Below are positions 15,284 through 23,451 of a stretch of 64,000 nt of DNA, piece by piece. This DNA is from Acetobacterium fimetarium (lineage in GTDB: Bacteria; Bacillota; Clostridia; Eubacteriales; Eubacteriaceae), in the NCBI RefSeq assembly GCF_014284475.1, contig NZ_WJBC01000006.1:1-64000 (forward strand), read 5' to 3'. The position numbers and the translations under genes are program-made. The notes beneath the pieces were generated by a model. The model was given only the letters and a program-made list of their open reading frames with translations, was not told where the DNA came from and made no database searches. How positions within the stretch are numbered: position 1 is the stretch's first letter; each line of letters begins with the position of its first letter.

Positions 15284-17083
15284 TTAGTTATTACTGACAA
15301 AAGGCCGGTCTGTTGTGCCCGGGGCCGCTTCGCCGTGGGGAACCACTTGGATCTGGATGGCTTCCAGGCGATAAGCAAATCCGGCGGTTCCGGCATTGGC
15401 TCCATTCTTGGCCCAGCCCATCCAGCCGATGTTTTGTGCATGGACACGGTAATAAATATCATATTGATCGGCATTTTTACCGGTCAGCTTGATGTTGATG
15501 GCTTCCAGACGCAGTGACTTTGCCGATGTGCCGCTGATGTCACCGTTCTTTTTCATTTCCTGCCAGCCAAGATCCTGAACATGGGTGCTGTATTCCACCC
15601 CGATATTGCCATCACTGTTATCTATATAGATGCAAATCCCTTCCAGGCGCTTGGATTGGCTGAATGTACCGCCGACTGCCCCATCGACTTGCCAATCCTG
15701 CCAGCCAAAATCCTGAACGTGGGTCTGATAACGGCAGCTGATCTTATTCTTTTGCAGTTCGACCAGCTGTAATTCCGCCGCCGTCAATTTTTTCAAATGA
15801 TCGGCACCAATCAAGTCTTTTTCTGCCTGGGTGAGTGCTTCATAGGCGTCCCTTGCGGCTTGCACGGCCGGTTGGTCATTCAGCGTCAGTGCGTCCGCAG
15901 CCGGCAGGTCATCAATCTGCGCCGTCACCGCATCCGCCTTGTCCGTATCGACCAGCGCAGCCGTTAATTCAAAGAAGTTGACCGGATAGCTTAATTCGGC
16001 GGCGACGTTATTTTTGGTAAGGCCCGTTACCATAACGGCATACGTTTCACCGATCATATCGCCGTAAGTACCCAAATCACTTTCGGCGGGTTTGAAAATA
16101 ATACAGGGCATTCCGCCATAATTCGCACTATTTACATTAAAATAGGCTTGCGATAAATCACTGACATCATCATTCGTATCCCGATTAAAGGTCATGACTT
16201 TTCCGTCACTGGCCCGGGTAATGGTGACGGCAACGGTATCTACTGCAATTCTATCGTAATCAGACCCCAACGAAATCGACCACGGATTCGTGCACAAATG
16301 TTTTTTGTAGAAGGCATCGTCCGGCCCGGAATAATCAGAAAAGTATTCGATCGGGAAATCGCCTTTTGCCGGCCAGGTGACGGCATGATAGGCGGCTTGA
16401 GTATGACTCTGATCAAAAACATAGGTTGCGGTGAAGCTGTCGGTTTGACCAAAGCCAATCTTTCCCATTTTGGGATTTAAGATCCAACGGCGATGTCCCA
16501 CGCGATCGATATTGCTTCGATCATCATCCATCATATAGCCACTTACGATGGAACTGGGAATATTTGAAAAACCACACGCAATATTAGAACTCCCCACCCC
16601 TTTGCTGGCAAGGGCATAAAAATCATTCGGCATGTCCGAAGGTTGCGGAATCTGATGCGCTAAGATATTGCAGGCAGCCAGACCGACGGTACCGGCCTGG
16701 GCAATATGATTCAATGAATCATCACTCGCAACCGCATCAAGTCCGGCAAGATAACGAATCATATTGACCGAATTCAAACTTTCCTGGATGTTCTGATTAC
16801 TGAGCTGTCCAGCAATATAAGTCCCATTGGCATAGACGGGTTTAATATCGTAGCTTGTATCATGCCCTAAAAAGCCATTTGGCTTAATCAGATCATTATA
16901 TTTTTTTATGATATCCTCTTTGCTGTGGGTTGCAGTTGTGTCAGAACTCGCCCCCTCGATGAAGGCGTAATTATTAATCTGTATTTGCGGAGTTTCTCCA
17001 AGGCTGCCCTGCGCCTCAACACAAAATGCATTGGTGCCGGAAAGCATTATCATCACAAGCAACAAACTCAATACTCTTTTCAT
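15284..17083 (-). CDS. Secreted CAP-domain protein with three C-terminal ChW repeats
   Basis: 599 residues, signal peptide (MKRVLSLLLVMIMLSGTNAFCVEA). Residues 85-360 hold an SCP/PR1-like CAP domain (SVNMIRYLAGLDAV ... AHQIPQPSDMP ... DRVGHRRWILNPKMGKIGFG). A linker helix region (residues 390-445) resembles bacterial spacer domains. Residues 448-590 are three clostridial hydrophobic W repeats (e.g. THVQDFGWQDW, THVQDLGWQEM, VHAQNIGWMGW, each followed by G...GT...RLE.I.I). ChW repeats mediate surface attachment. ATG behind AGGAGAAG. The leader carries a c-di-GMP-I riboswitch and a terminator, so expression should depend on c-di-GMP. Confidence 0.92.
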   Translation of the reverse strand: MKRVLSLLLVMIMLSGTNAFCVEAQGSLGETPQIQINNYAFIEGASSDTTATHSKEDIIKKYNDLIKPNGFLGHDTSYDIKPVYANGTYIAGQLSNQNIQESLNSVNMIRYLAGLDAVASDDSLNHIAQAGTVGLAACNILAHQIPQPSDMPNDFYALASKGVGSSNIACGFSNIPSSIVSGYMMDDDRSNIDRVGHRRWILNPKMGKIGFGQTDSFTATYVFDQSHTQAAYHAVTWPAKGDFPIEYFSDYSGPDDAFYKKHLCTNPWSISLGSDYDRIAVDTVAVTITRASDGKVMTFNRDTNDDVSDLSQAYFNVNSANYGGMPCIIFKPAESDLGTYGDMIGETYAVMVTGLTKNNVAAELSYPVNFFELTAALVDTDKADAVTAQIDDLPAADALTLNDQPAVQAARDAYEALTQAEKDLIGADHLKKLTAAELQLVELQKNKISCRYQTHVQDFGWQDWQVDGAVGGTFSQSKRLEGICIYIDNSDGNIGVEYSTHVQDLGWQEMKKNGDISGTSAKSLRLEAINIKLTGKNADQYDIYYRVHAQNIGWMGWAKNGANAGTAGFAYRLEAIQIQVVPHGEAAPGTTDRPFVSNN

Positions 17084-17137
17084 TCTCTTCTCCTGTTCTA
17101 CTCGTATGGGGGGTGAAGCGATCTCTTTCTGAATGAT

Positions 17138-17168
17138 AAAAAAACAGCTATGCCAACCATAGCTGTTA
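17138..17168 (-). terminator. Terminator between c-di-GMP aptamer and CAP/ChW gene
   Basis: On the minus strand AACAGCTATG-GTTGG-CATAGCTGTT followed by seven T. It lies just downstream of the aptamer and 55 bases before the gene's start, which makes it the likely expression platform. Confidence 0.88.
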
Positions 17169-17174
17169 CTTTTT

Positions 17175-17250
17175 TTGCAACTGGCTGGCTTTCCTTCTGG
17201 ATAAGTCCCTATAGCTTTGCGTCATTACCTTTCAGTAATTTTGCCGTTAT
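17175..17250 (-). promoter_or_regulatory. Cyclic-di-GMP-I (GEMM) riboswitch
   Basis: The minus strand carries the hallmarks of the class I aptamer in order: GGCAAA, stem ATTAC-TGAAAG-GTAAT, the conserved GACGCAAAGC, the second stem region with TATAGGG and GCCAGCC, and a closing GTTGC that can pair with the initial GCAA block. A terminator follows at once. By family knowledge it senses c-di-GMP and controls surface/adhesion genes in clostridia; whether ligand binding turns the gene on or off cannot be told from sequence alone. Confidence 0.9.
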
Positions 17251-17390
17251 TTTATTTTTTTATCCGGTGCTTTTTTACGATGTCTGCAGTTTCAGTTTCT
17301 GATTTTTTGAAAATCTGGATACGTTTTTTCTTTCCACTTGGTATGACGTGCAAATCAATCCCAATGATTCGATTTTTTTTCAACATTTTC

Positions 17391-17419
17391 ATTATATAGT
17401 GAACGGCGGCTAAAAACAA
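17391..17419 (-). promoter_or_regulatory. Promoter for the riboswitch-CAP transcript
   Basis: On the minus strand TTGTTT (17419-17414), 17 bases, TATAAT (17396-17391). About 140 bases upstream of the aptamer; the intervening AT-rich stretch shows no other structure I can assign. Confidence 0.6.
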
Positions 17420-17420
17420 G

Positions 17421-17550
17421 GTGTGACAATTAGTGTGCCACGTTTTTATTTATTAGCAACAATAACACGGGAGCGGCGTGTGATCGGCGTTTCGGGCGGG
17501 TAATACCCGCCCCTACAGGTCTGAAAACTGCATCATTTCGCGTACGCTGC
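17421..17550. repeat. Dispersed intergenic repeat with perfect hairpin (copy 2)
   Basis: Second copy of the element at 5651-5800, with the identical GGGCGGGT-aat-ACCCGCCC palindrome at 17494-17512. Its left end (GTGTGACA..T..TGTGCCACGTTTTT, 17421-17447) recurs at 39185-39213. Confidence 0.75.
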
Positions 17551-17573
17551 GCTTGTTTTCGGGAAAAGTCATC

Positions 17574-17611
17574 AAAAAACCGCTGCAACGTCAGACGTTG
17601 CAGCGGTTTTT
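17574..17611 (-). terminator. Rho-independent terminator (copy 3 of 3), downstream of rsgA
   Basis: AAAAAACCGCTGCAACGT / ACGTTGCAGCGGTTTTT, with perfect arms. Read on the minus strand it terminates rsgA. Same core as the copies at 12372 and 14110. Confidence 0.88.
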
Positions 17612-17685
17612 CATTTATATTTGGCCGGGTCAGTCCCGGTCATGGTGATGGTTTCCGGCGCGGCATCTGCGGCCGCCTGTTGCCA

Positions 17686-18762
17686 TTACCGTTTCTTGCG
17701 GTCTTTGAGCTGCCGTTTGGCCTGTTTCATTTCGCCTTTGCTGCCGAACATCGTTTTGATTTTCTGGGCTTCCACCTGGCGGGCGTTCAGCCCTTCGTAG
17801 GCTGTCTCCCGCTGCAGTTTGCGGTAGTTGTCAAAGCGCTGCTGCGACAGGCGGCCGTCCGCGATGGCCTGTTGCACCGCGCAGCCGGGCTCGCCCGAGT
17901 GGCTGCAGTCGCCGAAGCGGCAGTTCTCTGCCAGCGCCGCGATGTCCTCAAAGGAGCGGTCCAGATTGGCGGTATCGAGATGAAGTTCCCGCATGCCCGG
18001 AGTATCGATGACCAGGCCGCCGCCGGGCAGCAGCAGGAGCTCGCGATGGGTAGTGGTGTGCCGGCCCCGGTCGTCATTGCGCAGGCCGTTGGTTTCAAGC
18101 ACGTCGGCCCCCATCAGCTGGTTGATGATCGTCGATTTGCCGACCCCGGATGATCCGATCAGGGCGATCGTTTTTCCCGGCGCCAGATAGGCGGCAATCG
18201 CATCGTAGCCGGTCTTGTTGGTGCTGGAACAGACCACCACATCGGTGCCCACCCGGACGTCGGCAATTTCCTGCAGGTACTTCGGCAGGTCATCGCACAG
18301 ATCGGCTTTGGTCAGCACAATCACCGGCGTGGCCTGGCTGTTCCAGGCAATCGACAGGTAGCGTTCCAGCCGGCGCAGATTGAAATCGGCATTCAGCGAC
18401 ATGCAGATAAAGACGAGATCGAAGTTGGCGGCAACGATCTGGTTCCCGTGGCTGGTGCCGGCGGCTTTGCGCTCGAAGCGGCTTTTGCGGGTCAGCACCT
18501 GGTGAATCACCGCATGGCCCGAGCTGCCGTCCTGCCGGTCAATCATCACCCAGTCCCCCACGACGGGAAAACTGGTACTGTCATACGCCTCGTAAAAAAA
18601 TTTTCCCGAAACTTCAGCCAGCAGTTCCCCGTTTGCGCTGATGACCTTGTATAAGTCCCGGTGCTGCTCAAAAACCCTGGCAATAAACAGCACGCCGTAA
18701 AGGCCGGCTTCCTGTTTGAGCGCCTCTGTTAGTCCGTAATCTTCCAAATTATATTGTATCAT
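17686..18762 (-). CDS. rsgA: RsgA, small ribosomal subunit biogenesis GTPase
   Basis: 358 residues, ATG behind GGAGGATAAA. N-terminal OB-fold region, then the circularly permuted GTPase: G4 VLTKADL comes before G1 IGSSGVGKST (about 203-212) and G3 DTPGMRE. The zinc site is NCRFGDCSHSGEPGC. Family role: GTP-dependent late maturation and quality control of the 30S subunit. Slightly longer than the usual 290-350 residues because of a basic C-terminal tail (SKGEMKQAKRQLKDRKKR). A decayed fragment of the same gene lies at 14206-14277. Confidence 0.95.
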   Translation of the reverse strand: MIQYNLEDYGLTEALKQEAGLYGVLFIARVFEQHRDLYKVISANGELLAEVSGKFFYEAYDSTSFPVVGDWVMIDRQDGSSGHAVIHQVLTRKSRFERKAAGTSHGNQIVAANFDLVFICMSLNADFNLRRLERYLSIAWNSQATPVIVLTKADLCDDLPKYLQEIADVRVGTDVVVCSSTNKTGYDAIAAYLAPGKTIALIGSSGVGKSTIINQLMGADVLETNGLRNDDRGRHTTTHRELLLLPGGGLVIDTPGMRELHLDTANLDRSFEDIAALAENCRFGDCSHSGEPGCAVQQAIADGRLSQQRFDNYRKLQRETAYEGLNARQVEAQKIKTMFGSKGEMKQAKRQLKDRKKR

Positions 18763-18912
18763 TTTATCCTCCAGATTTTTTATTAATCCTATTGGAGGGT
18801 CAAAGGTTAGTGTATCGCTTCACCCTCCGGCGTTGCTACACTATCCATTTTACAGTTTTTCATAAAATCTCCTTTTCTGTTGTTTTAGTTGCGCCAAGAT
18901 CGTTTCAATCCG

Positions 18913-19296
18913 TTATTTCCGGCGCAAATGACCGACGTGATGACTATCGTATTCCACAACATACAATGATTCCTCATCATCATCAGCCGTCTCATCACCA
19001 AAATCGATCGGCTGCTTTCTGGCACGTTCTTCGGAAGTCGAGATCCGCTCCAGATTTTTGATGGCCGGTTGGTAGGTGGGATCCAGCGCGTAGGCGGCCC
19101 GATAATGCCGGTGGGCCAGATTATCCTCTTTCAGCAGTTCTTCCAGAATCCCGTACAGGTTGTGAACGATTGGTGAATGGGGATTTTCAGCCATCGCCTG
19201 TTTGATGTTTGCTTCCGCCTGCGGGAAATCACCCGCCTTAATTGCAGTTTTTGCCAGCTCGATATAGTCCTCAAAATTTCGTTGCGTATCAGCCAT
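18913..19296 (-). CDS. TPR-repeat protein
   Basis: 127 residues from ATG at 19296, selected because GAGGAGAAGG precedes it; an in-frame upstream start lacks a site. Residues 10-90 contain about two tetratricopeptide repeats (ELAKTAIKAGDFPQAEANIKQAMAENP; GILEELLKEDNLAHRHYRAAYALDP). The tail is acidic then histidine/arginine-rich (DDDEESLYVVEYDSHHVGH). Soluble, probably a protein-interaction adaptor; partner unknown. Confidence 0.8.
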   Translation of the reverse strand: MADTQRNFEDYIELAKTAIKAGDFPQAEANIKQAMAENPHSPIVHNLYGILEELLKEDNLAHRHYRAAYALDPTYQPAIKNLERISTSEERARKQPIDFGDETADDDEESLYVVEYDSHHVGHLRRK

Positions 19297-19404
19297 TTTC
19301 CTTCTCCTCAATAAAGTGATTGTTCTCAGTCTTCATTATAATGAATATCCAATAAATATGGCATTATGATTTTTGTCAAACAGATAAAGATTCTATTAAG
19401 GAAT

Positions 19405-19440
19405 TAAAAAGCCGGCGTGGACCGCTTATTTTGTGCCGGC
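19405..19440 (-). terminator. Rho-independent terminator
   Basis: Minus strand GCCGGC ... GCCGGC with an 18-base loop followed by TTTTTAATT, just after the lipoprotein stop at 19448. Confidence 0.7.
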
Positions 19441-19447
19441 CTTGCGG

Positions 19448-19840
19448 TTAAGGGAACGCCGGATTGCTGCAGGTGAAGGCGTCGACCCGGTGATACTGCG
19501 ACTGGCCGAGGTGGGAAAGCGCCTCCAGGGTCAGCTCATCGCCATTGATGTGGAAGATGACGGGCACCTGATCTTCGGTACAGCCATCGGCATCACTTTC
19601 GTAGCCGCTCCGGAGCAAGCGCCCCTCTTTGAGTTCATAGCTGCACTCCAGCCGCTGCCAGGTGCCGTCATCAAGGCGCTGGTCGAGGATCACGCGGTGA
19701 TCCGCGGTAAACTCATAATTGACGATATGGTCCGAATCGCCCGTTTCCCATTTGCCGACGATCGGGCTGGCCGTTTCGCAGCCGCATAATCCGATCATCA
19801 CAATGGCAAGCAGTGCCGCCAGTAATATTTTTCTTTTCAT
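19448..19840 (-). CDS. Small lipoprotein
   Basis: 130 residues. Signal peptide MKRKILLAALLAIVMIGLCGC with the lipobox cysteine at residue 21. The mature part begins SPIVGKWETGDSDHIVNYEFTADHRVIL, a pattern shared with lipocalin-like 'GtW' stability domains in Firmicute lipoproteins, but I cannot name a family. Faces the outside of the membrane. Similar in style to the lipoprotein at 48232-49113 (GNWEKT...YAFADDGIMTL). Confidence 0.8.
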   Translation of the reverse strand: MKRKILLAALLAIVMIGLCGCETASPIVGKWETGDSDHIVNYEFTADHRVILDQRLDDGTWQRLECSYELKEGRLLRSGYESDADGCTEDQVPVIFHINGDELTLEALSHLGQSQYHRVDAFTCSNPAFP

Positions 19841-19957
19841 TTTATCACCCGTTATCCATTCAAATCGGTAACGTGCTGTTCCGAAATTATGCGTCTATTC
19901 TACCACAGCATCGGCCGCCTGACAATCCGCATTTGAACGATCAGCCCGATGTTTTAA

Positions 19958-19987
19958 TTGACAGTTTATCGATTAAAACGATACAAT
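19958..19987 (+). promoter_or_regulatory. Promoter of the cysteine desulfurase gene
   Basis: TTGACA (19958-19963), 18 bases, TACAAT (19982-19987), in an AT-rich stretch 130 bases upstream of the start codon. Confidence 0.65.
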
Positions 19988-20116
19988 ATTATTAAATGTG
20001 AGTAAATAACTGATCATTCGACAATTGTGAAATTATTAATGTCCGAACAGAAATTGCTTTGATGCCGGTTTACGGTAGTTTTGCACTTGACGGATTGACC
20101 TATAAAGGAGATAAGA

Positions 20117-21307
20117 ATGGAAAAGAAATTTGTTTATGCCGATAATACCGCGACGACCGCGCTTTCCGATGCGGCGTTCGATGCGATGATGCCGTACTTC
20201 AAAACACTGTACGGCAACGCCTCATCAATCCACAGCCTCGGCTACGAATCCAAGAAAGCGGTTGAGGAATCCCGCAAGAAAGTCGCGGCCGCGATCAATG
20301 CCCGTGTCAACGAAATATATTTTACTTCCGGCGGCAGCGAATCCGACAACTGGGCGCTGTGCAGCAGTCTGCTGATGCGCGGCGCCAAAGGCAAGCATCT
20401 GATCATCTCCGCGATCGAGCACAGCGCGGTCTTTCGCACCGCCGAAACCCTCAAAACCCGGGGTTACGAGGTGACCTGCCTGCCGGTTGATGAATTCGGC
20501 AAGGTGTCGCCGCAACAGCTGAAAAATGCGATCCGCGACGACACGGCGCTGATTTCCATCATGATGGCGAACAATGAGATCGGCACCATCCAGCCGATCA
20601 AGGAGCTCTGTCAGATCGCCCGCGAACGGCGGGTGCCGTTTCATACCGACGCCGTGCAGACGGTCGGACACATTCCGGTCGATGTGCGGGACCTGGGTGT
20701 CGACATGCTGTCGCTGTCGGCCCATAAATTCCGCGGGCCGAAGGGCGTCGGCGCGCTTTATGTGCGGACCGGATTTGCCCTGCCGCCGCTGATCATTGGC
20801 GGCGGCCAGGAAAAGAACAAGCGCTCCGGCACCGAAAATGTTCCCGGGATCGTGGGGATGGCGACGGCGCTGACCGAAGCGGTGACAAACATGGCCGACA
20901 ATACCCCGAAAATCACCGCCATGCGCGATCGCATTATCGCCGCGGTCATGCAGATCGACGGCGCCTCGCTGACCGGCGATCCGCTCGATCGGCTGCCTGG
21001 CATCGCCTCGTTTCTGTTTTCCGGTCTGGAAAGCAAGGCCATGGTCGCAGCCCTCAGCCAGGCCGGCATCTGCGCGAGTTCCGGCAGCGCATGCAGCTCG
21101 GGTTCAACGGAGCTGACGCGGGCCCTCAGCGGGATCGCAAAAATTGATGCGAACGCACCAACGGAGAAAGTCGGAAATCCGAAATACGGGGCGCTGCGGC
21201 TCTCGCTGAATGAGTGCAACACCGCGGCGGACGTCGATGCGATCCTCCGTGAGTTGCCCCTTGTCATCCGCGAGCTGCACATCCGCAAACCGTCCCCGCT
21301 GTTTTAG
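20117..21307 (+). CDS. Cysteine desulfurase, NifS/IscS family
   Basis: 396 residues, ATG behind AAAGGAGAT. PLP enzyme: YADNTATTALSD at the N-terminus, HTDAVQTVGH, the Schiff-base lysine in SLSAHKFRGPKG, and the sulfur-carrying cysteine loop SSGSACSSGS. Converts cysteine to alanine and delivers persulfide sulfur for Fe-S clusters or thiolation. YADNTATT (rather than the usual D.aATT) and the C-terminal LSLNECNTAADVDAIL (usually SL...nt.eeid) are mild variants. No IscU or MnmA gene adjoins it. Confidence 0.93.
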   Translation: MEKKFVYADNTATTALSDAAFDAMMPYFKTLYGNASSIHSLGYESKKAVEESRKKVAAAINARVNEIYFTSGGSESDNWALCSSLLMRGAKGKHLIISAIEHSAVFRTAETLKTRGYEVTCLPVDEFGKVSPQQLKNAIRDDTALISIMMANNEIGTIQPIKELCQIARERRVPFHTDAVQTVGHIPVDVRDLGVDMLSLSAHKFRGPKGVGALYVRTGFALPPLIIGGGQEKNKRSGTENVPGIVGMATALTEAVTNMADNTPKITAMRDRIIAAVMQIDGASLTGDPLDRLPGIASFLFSGLESKAMVAALSQAGICASSGSACSSGSTELTRALSGIAKIDANAPTEKVGNPKYGALRLSLNECNTAADVDAILRELPLVIRELHIRKPSPLF

Positions 21308-21315
21308 CAGGCAGA

Positions 21316-21343
21316 TATGGGGACGATTCGTTCGTCGTGCCCC
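21316..21343. repeat. REP-like short repeat
   Basis: ATGGGGACGATTCGTTCGTCGTGCCCCA-type motif, partly self-complementary, related to those at 12515, 23421 and 24249. It sits exactly at the truncated end of the TetR remnant that follows. Confidence 0.55.
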
Positions 21344-21355
21344 ACCCCCGCCATT

Positions 21356-21574
21356 ATGGAAAAGCAGCAGCAAAGGTCATGGCAGTCGGTGCTGAGTCTG
21401 TTTCAGTTCTTCAAGGAAGATATCCGAGTGACCGACATTTACGCCTCCGCCATTATCGTTTTCAACCTGATCAACTCGATTGTCGATCAGATCGTCTTCT
21501 GCGACAATGAGATTGATGACGAGCGCATTTTACAGGCCGGCATCGATGCGGTCTTCCGTTTTTTGACCGAATAA
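21356..21574 (+). pseudogene. C-terminal remnant of a TetR-family regulator
   Basis: 72 residues, mostly helical, ending IDDERILQAGIDAVFRFLTE, which is typical of the last helix of TetR/AcrR proteins. No helix-turn-helix is present and no ribosome binding site precedes it; the missing N-terminal part ends at the REP-like repeat. I judge it a gene fragment. Confidence 0.6.
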
Positions 21575-21667
21575 AGCATCGAAAAAAATGAATCGCTCAA
21601 CATGCATTGAAAATGCGATCGATCCATGAAAAGTATCAAAATTTTAAAACACCTTTTGGAGGTAGAA

Positions 21668-21865
21668 ATGATGTTGCATAATAAAACAATAACCCTCGGG
21701 ATTACCGCGTGCAGCCCGGCAATCAAAGCACTGGACTTAATTCGCGAATTGAAACATTCCGGCGCCAACGTTCATGTGATAATGACACCCAATTCCGTGA
21801 ACTTTGTCAGCCCCCTGCTGGTTCAAAGAGAAGCCGGAACCCCGGTAGCTACGCTGGCTTGCTGA
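21668..21865 (+). pseudogene. Truncated flavoprotein (PpcD/CoaC-like) gene
   Basis: ATG behind TTGGAGGTAGAA. 65 residues: MLHNKTITLGITACSPAIKALDLIRELKHSGANVHVIMTPNSVNFVSP, matching the first third of the flavoprotein/phosphopantothenoylcysteine decarboxylase fold (usually about 180 residues; G.TG..AA.K...L...L...G..V.vimT..A..fv.p). It then stops, 6 bases before the end of the convergent oxidoreductase gene. The intact translation signals and missing rest indicate truncation by rearrangement. Confidence 0.7.
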
Positions 21866-21870
21866 AGCGG

Positions 21871-22671
21871 CTATGAAACCCGCAGCAGCAGCCATTCCCG
21901 AAGCCCCTCCGGGAGGGCCAGCAGTAGTGAATAAACAAATGGCAAGGCTACCGGATAGCGGCCTTTGAGCTTTTTACTGTCCAGAATCGTGCCGATCTCC
22001 CCCGTCGCCTGGTGGAGATCGGCGCGTTTCTGTTTTTTTTGAAAAGCCAGATCGCGTTGGTAAAAAGGATGGTACGGAGACTGGCTGTTGTGCATGTGCT
22101 GATCCGATTTTTGCGACAGCGTCCGGAAAAAATCGGTGTCCATGGCGCCGGGTTTAAGCACCGCCACCTGGATGCCAAAGCCCTGCAGTTCCAGCCGCGC
22201 GGCGTCGCTGATGGCTTCCACGGCGTGCTTCGAGGCGCAGTAACCGCCATTGACCAGTCCCGTCAGCCGGCCGGAAACCGAACCGATGTTGATGATCCGG
22301 CCGTCCCCCTGCTCTCTCATAATGGGCGCCACGGCCTGGATCATCCGCACGATGCCGTAGACATTGACGTCAAACAGACGCGCCATTTCTGTCAGGTCAA
22401 TCTCCTCGACGGCGGCTCTGACCGAATACCCGGCATTATTGATCAGCACATCGATCCGGCCGAAGGCGTTCATGACGGTGGTCACCGCCCGATTGATGGA
22501 ATTCTGATCGGTGACATCCAGCGCGACTTTCAGCGCCGCCGGTACCCCCTCCAGACGCTCAAGCGCTCTGGCGGTTGCGACCACCCGATCGCCTTTTTCG
22601 GTCAGGGTCCGGCACAGCTCCCGGCCGACCCCGGACGAACACCCGGTTATTAAAACGACTTTTTCTGCCAT
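21871..22671 (-). CDS. Short-chain dehydrogenase/reductase
   Basis: 266 residues from ATG at 22671 (AGGAAGTG upstream), the first residue of the Rossmann fold; the frame continues further upstream but without protein-like sequence. Motifs: cofactor loop TGCSSGVG, NNAG, catalytic Ser (IGSVSG), YCASK. Classical SDR of the NAD(P)-dependent type; arginine at ATARALER suggests NADP. Substrate not predictable. Confidence 0.9.
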   Translation of the reverse strand: MAEKVVLITGCSSGVGRELCRTLTEKGDRVVATARALERLEGVPAALKVALDVTDQNSINRAVTTVMNAFGRIDVLINNAGYSVRAAVEEIDLTEMARLFDVNVYGIVRMIQAVAPIMREQGDGRIINIGSVSGRLTGLVNGGYCASKHAVEAISDAARLELQGFGIQVAVLKPGAMDTDFFRTLSQKSDQHMHNSQSPYHPFYQRDLAFQKKQKRADLHQATGEIGTILDSKKLKGRYPVALPFVYSLLLALPEGLREWLLLRVS

Positions 22672-22787
22672 TGTTTTCACTTCCTGTTCTATTGGCGATG
22701 GCGAAATGTTGGTGCGTTTTGCAATCGTCCAATTTGTTTTACAATAGCATAGCAAAAACAAATAGAGCTGTCATTGCCAAATGACAA

Positions 22788-23357
22788 TTACAGCTCCCGT
22801 TTGATGCGGCTTAAAGAACTCGGGGTGACGCCAATGTAGGAGGCGATGTATTCCTGCCGGACCCGTGTGGCCAAATCGGGATAGCTGGCGACAAACTCAA
22901 GATAGCGTTCTTTGGCTGGCAACCGCTGGAAGGCCAGGCCCTTTTCATCACTGAGAACAAAGGCATGGCGGAACAGTTTTTCATACAAATCCCGCAGCAC
23001 CGGCGCGTCATCGAGCGCCTGGCGCAGGGTCGCGACGCCAATCTGCGCCACCTGACAGTCTGCCAGTGCTTCAATCCCGTATTCGGAGGGCCCATCGTCG
23101 AGCAGGTTGTAGATGCAGCACCAGTCGCCCGCCTGGGAAAAGCATTTGGTGATGTCCGCGCCAGTCGCATCCAGATAAAAGCCCCGAACCGTCCCCTGCA
23201 GAATCAGACTGACAACTTTTGTGTTTTCGCCTTGCGGCAGCAGGATTTCGCCTTTCTGATAGTGCCGCAAGTGAAACAGCGGTATCAGGGCCTGAATCAG
23301 ATCAGTGTCAAACCCTTCCTGGTTCAGATAGTCATGCAGACTGATTGTTTTTACCAT
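22788..23357 (-). CDS. Crp/Fnr family regulator
   Basis: 189 residues. N-terminal cyclic-nucleotide-binding-like barrel (YQKGEILLPQGENTKVVSLILQGTVRGFYLDATGADITKCF), dimerisation helix, and C-terminal HTH (TRVRQEYIASYIGVTPSSLSRIKREL). No CxxC-type Fe-S motif, so the signal is not obviously oxygen. Located between the SDR and the flavoprotein genes it probably controls; 117 bases separate it from the SDR start. Confidence 0.88.
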   Translation of the reverse strand: MVKTISLHDYLNQEGFDTDLIQALIPLFHLRHYQKGEILLPQGENTKVVSLILQGTVRGFYLDATGADITKCFSQAGDWCCIYNLLDDGPSEYGIEALADCQVAQIGVATLRQALDDAPVLRDLYEKLFRHAFVLSDEKGLAFQRLPAKERYLEFVASYPDLATRVRQEYIASYIGVTPSSLSRIKREL

Positions 23358-23420
23358 TTTTTATACTCCCTAAGGCGCTACTCGATGAAATCCGTGCGCA
23401 GCGGCGCTTCGTAATCCGGC

Positions 23421-23445
23421 ATGGCGACGTTTCGTCCGTCATGCC
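23421..23445. repeat. REP-like short repeat
   Basis: ATGGCGACGTTTCGTCCGTCATGCC, same family as 24249-24274 and 12515-12540. Confidence 0.6.
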
Positions 23446-23451
23446 CCGGTC

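Noticed and set aside
20225-21288. Long minus-strand frames opposite the cysteine desulfurase gene
   Set aside because: Antisense shadows of a GC-rich conserved gene; no start signals or recognisable domains.
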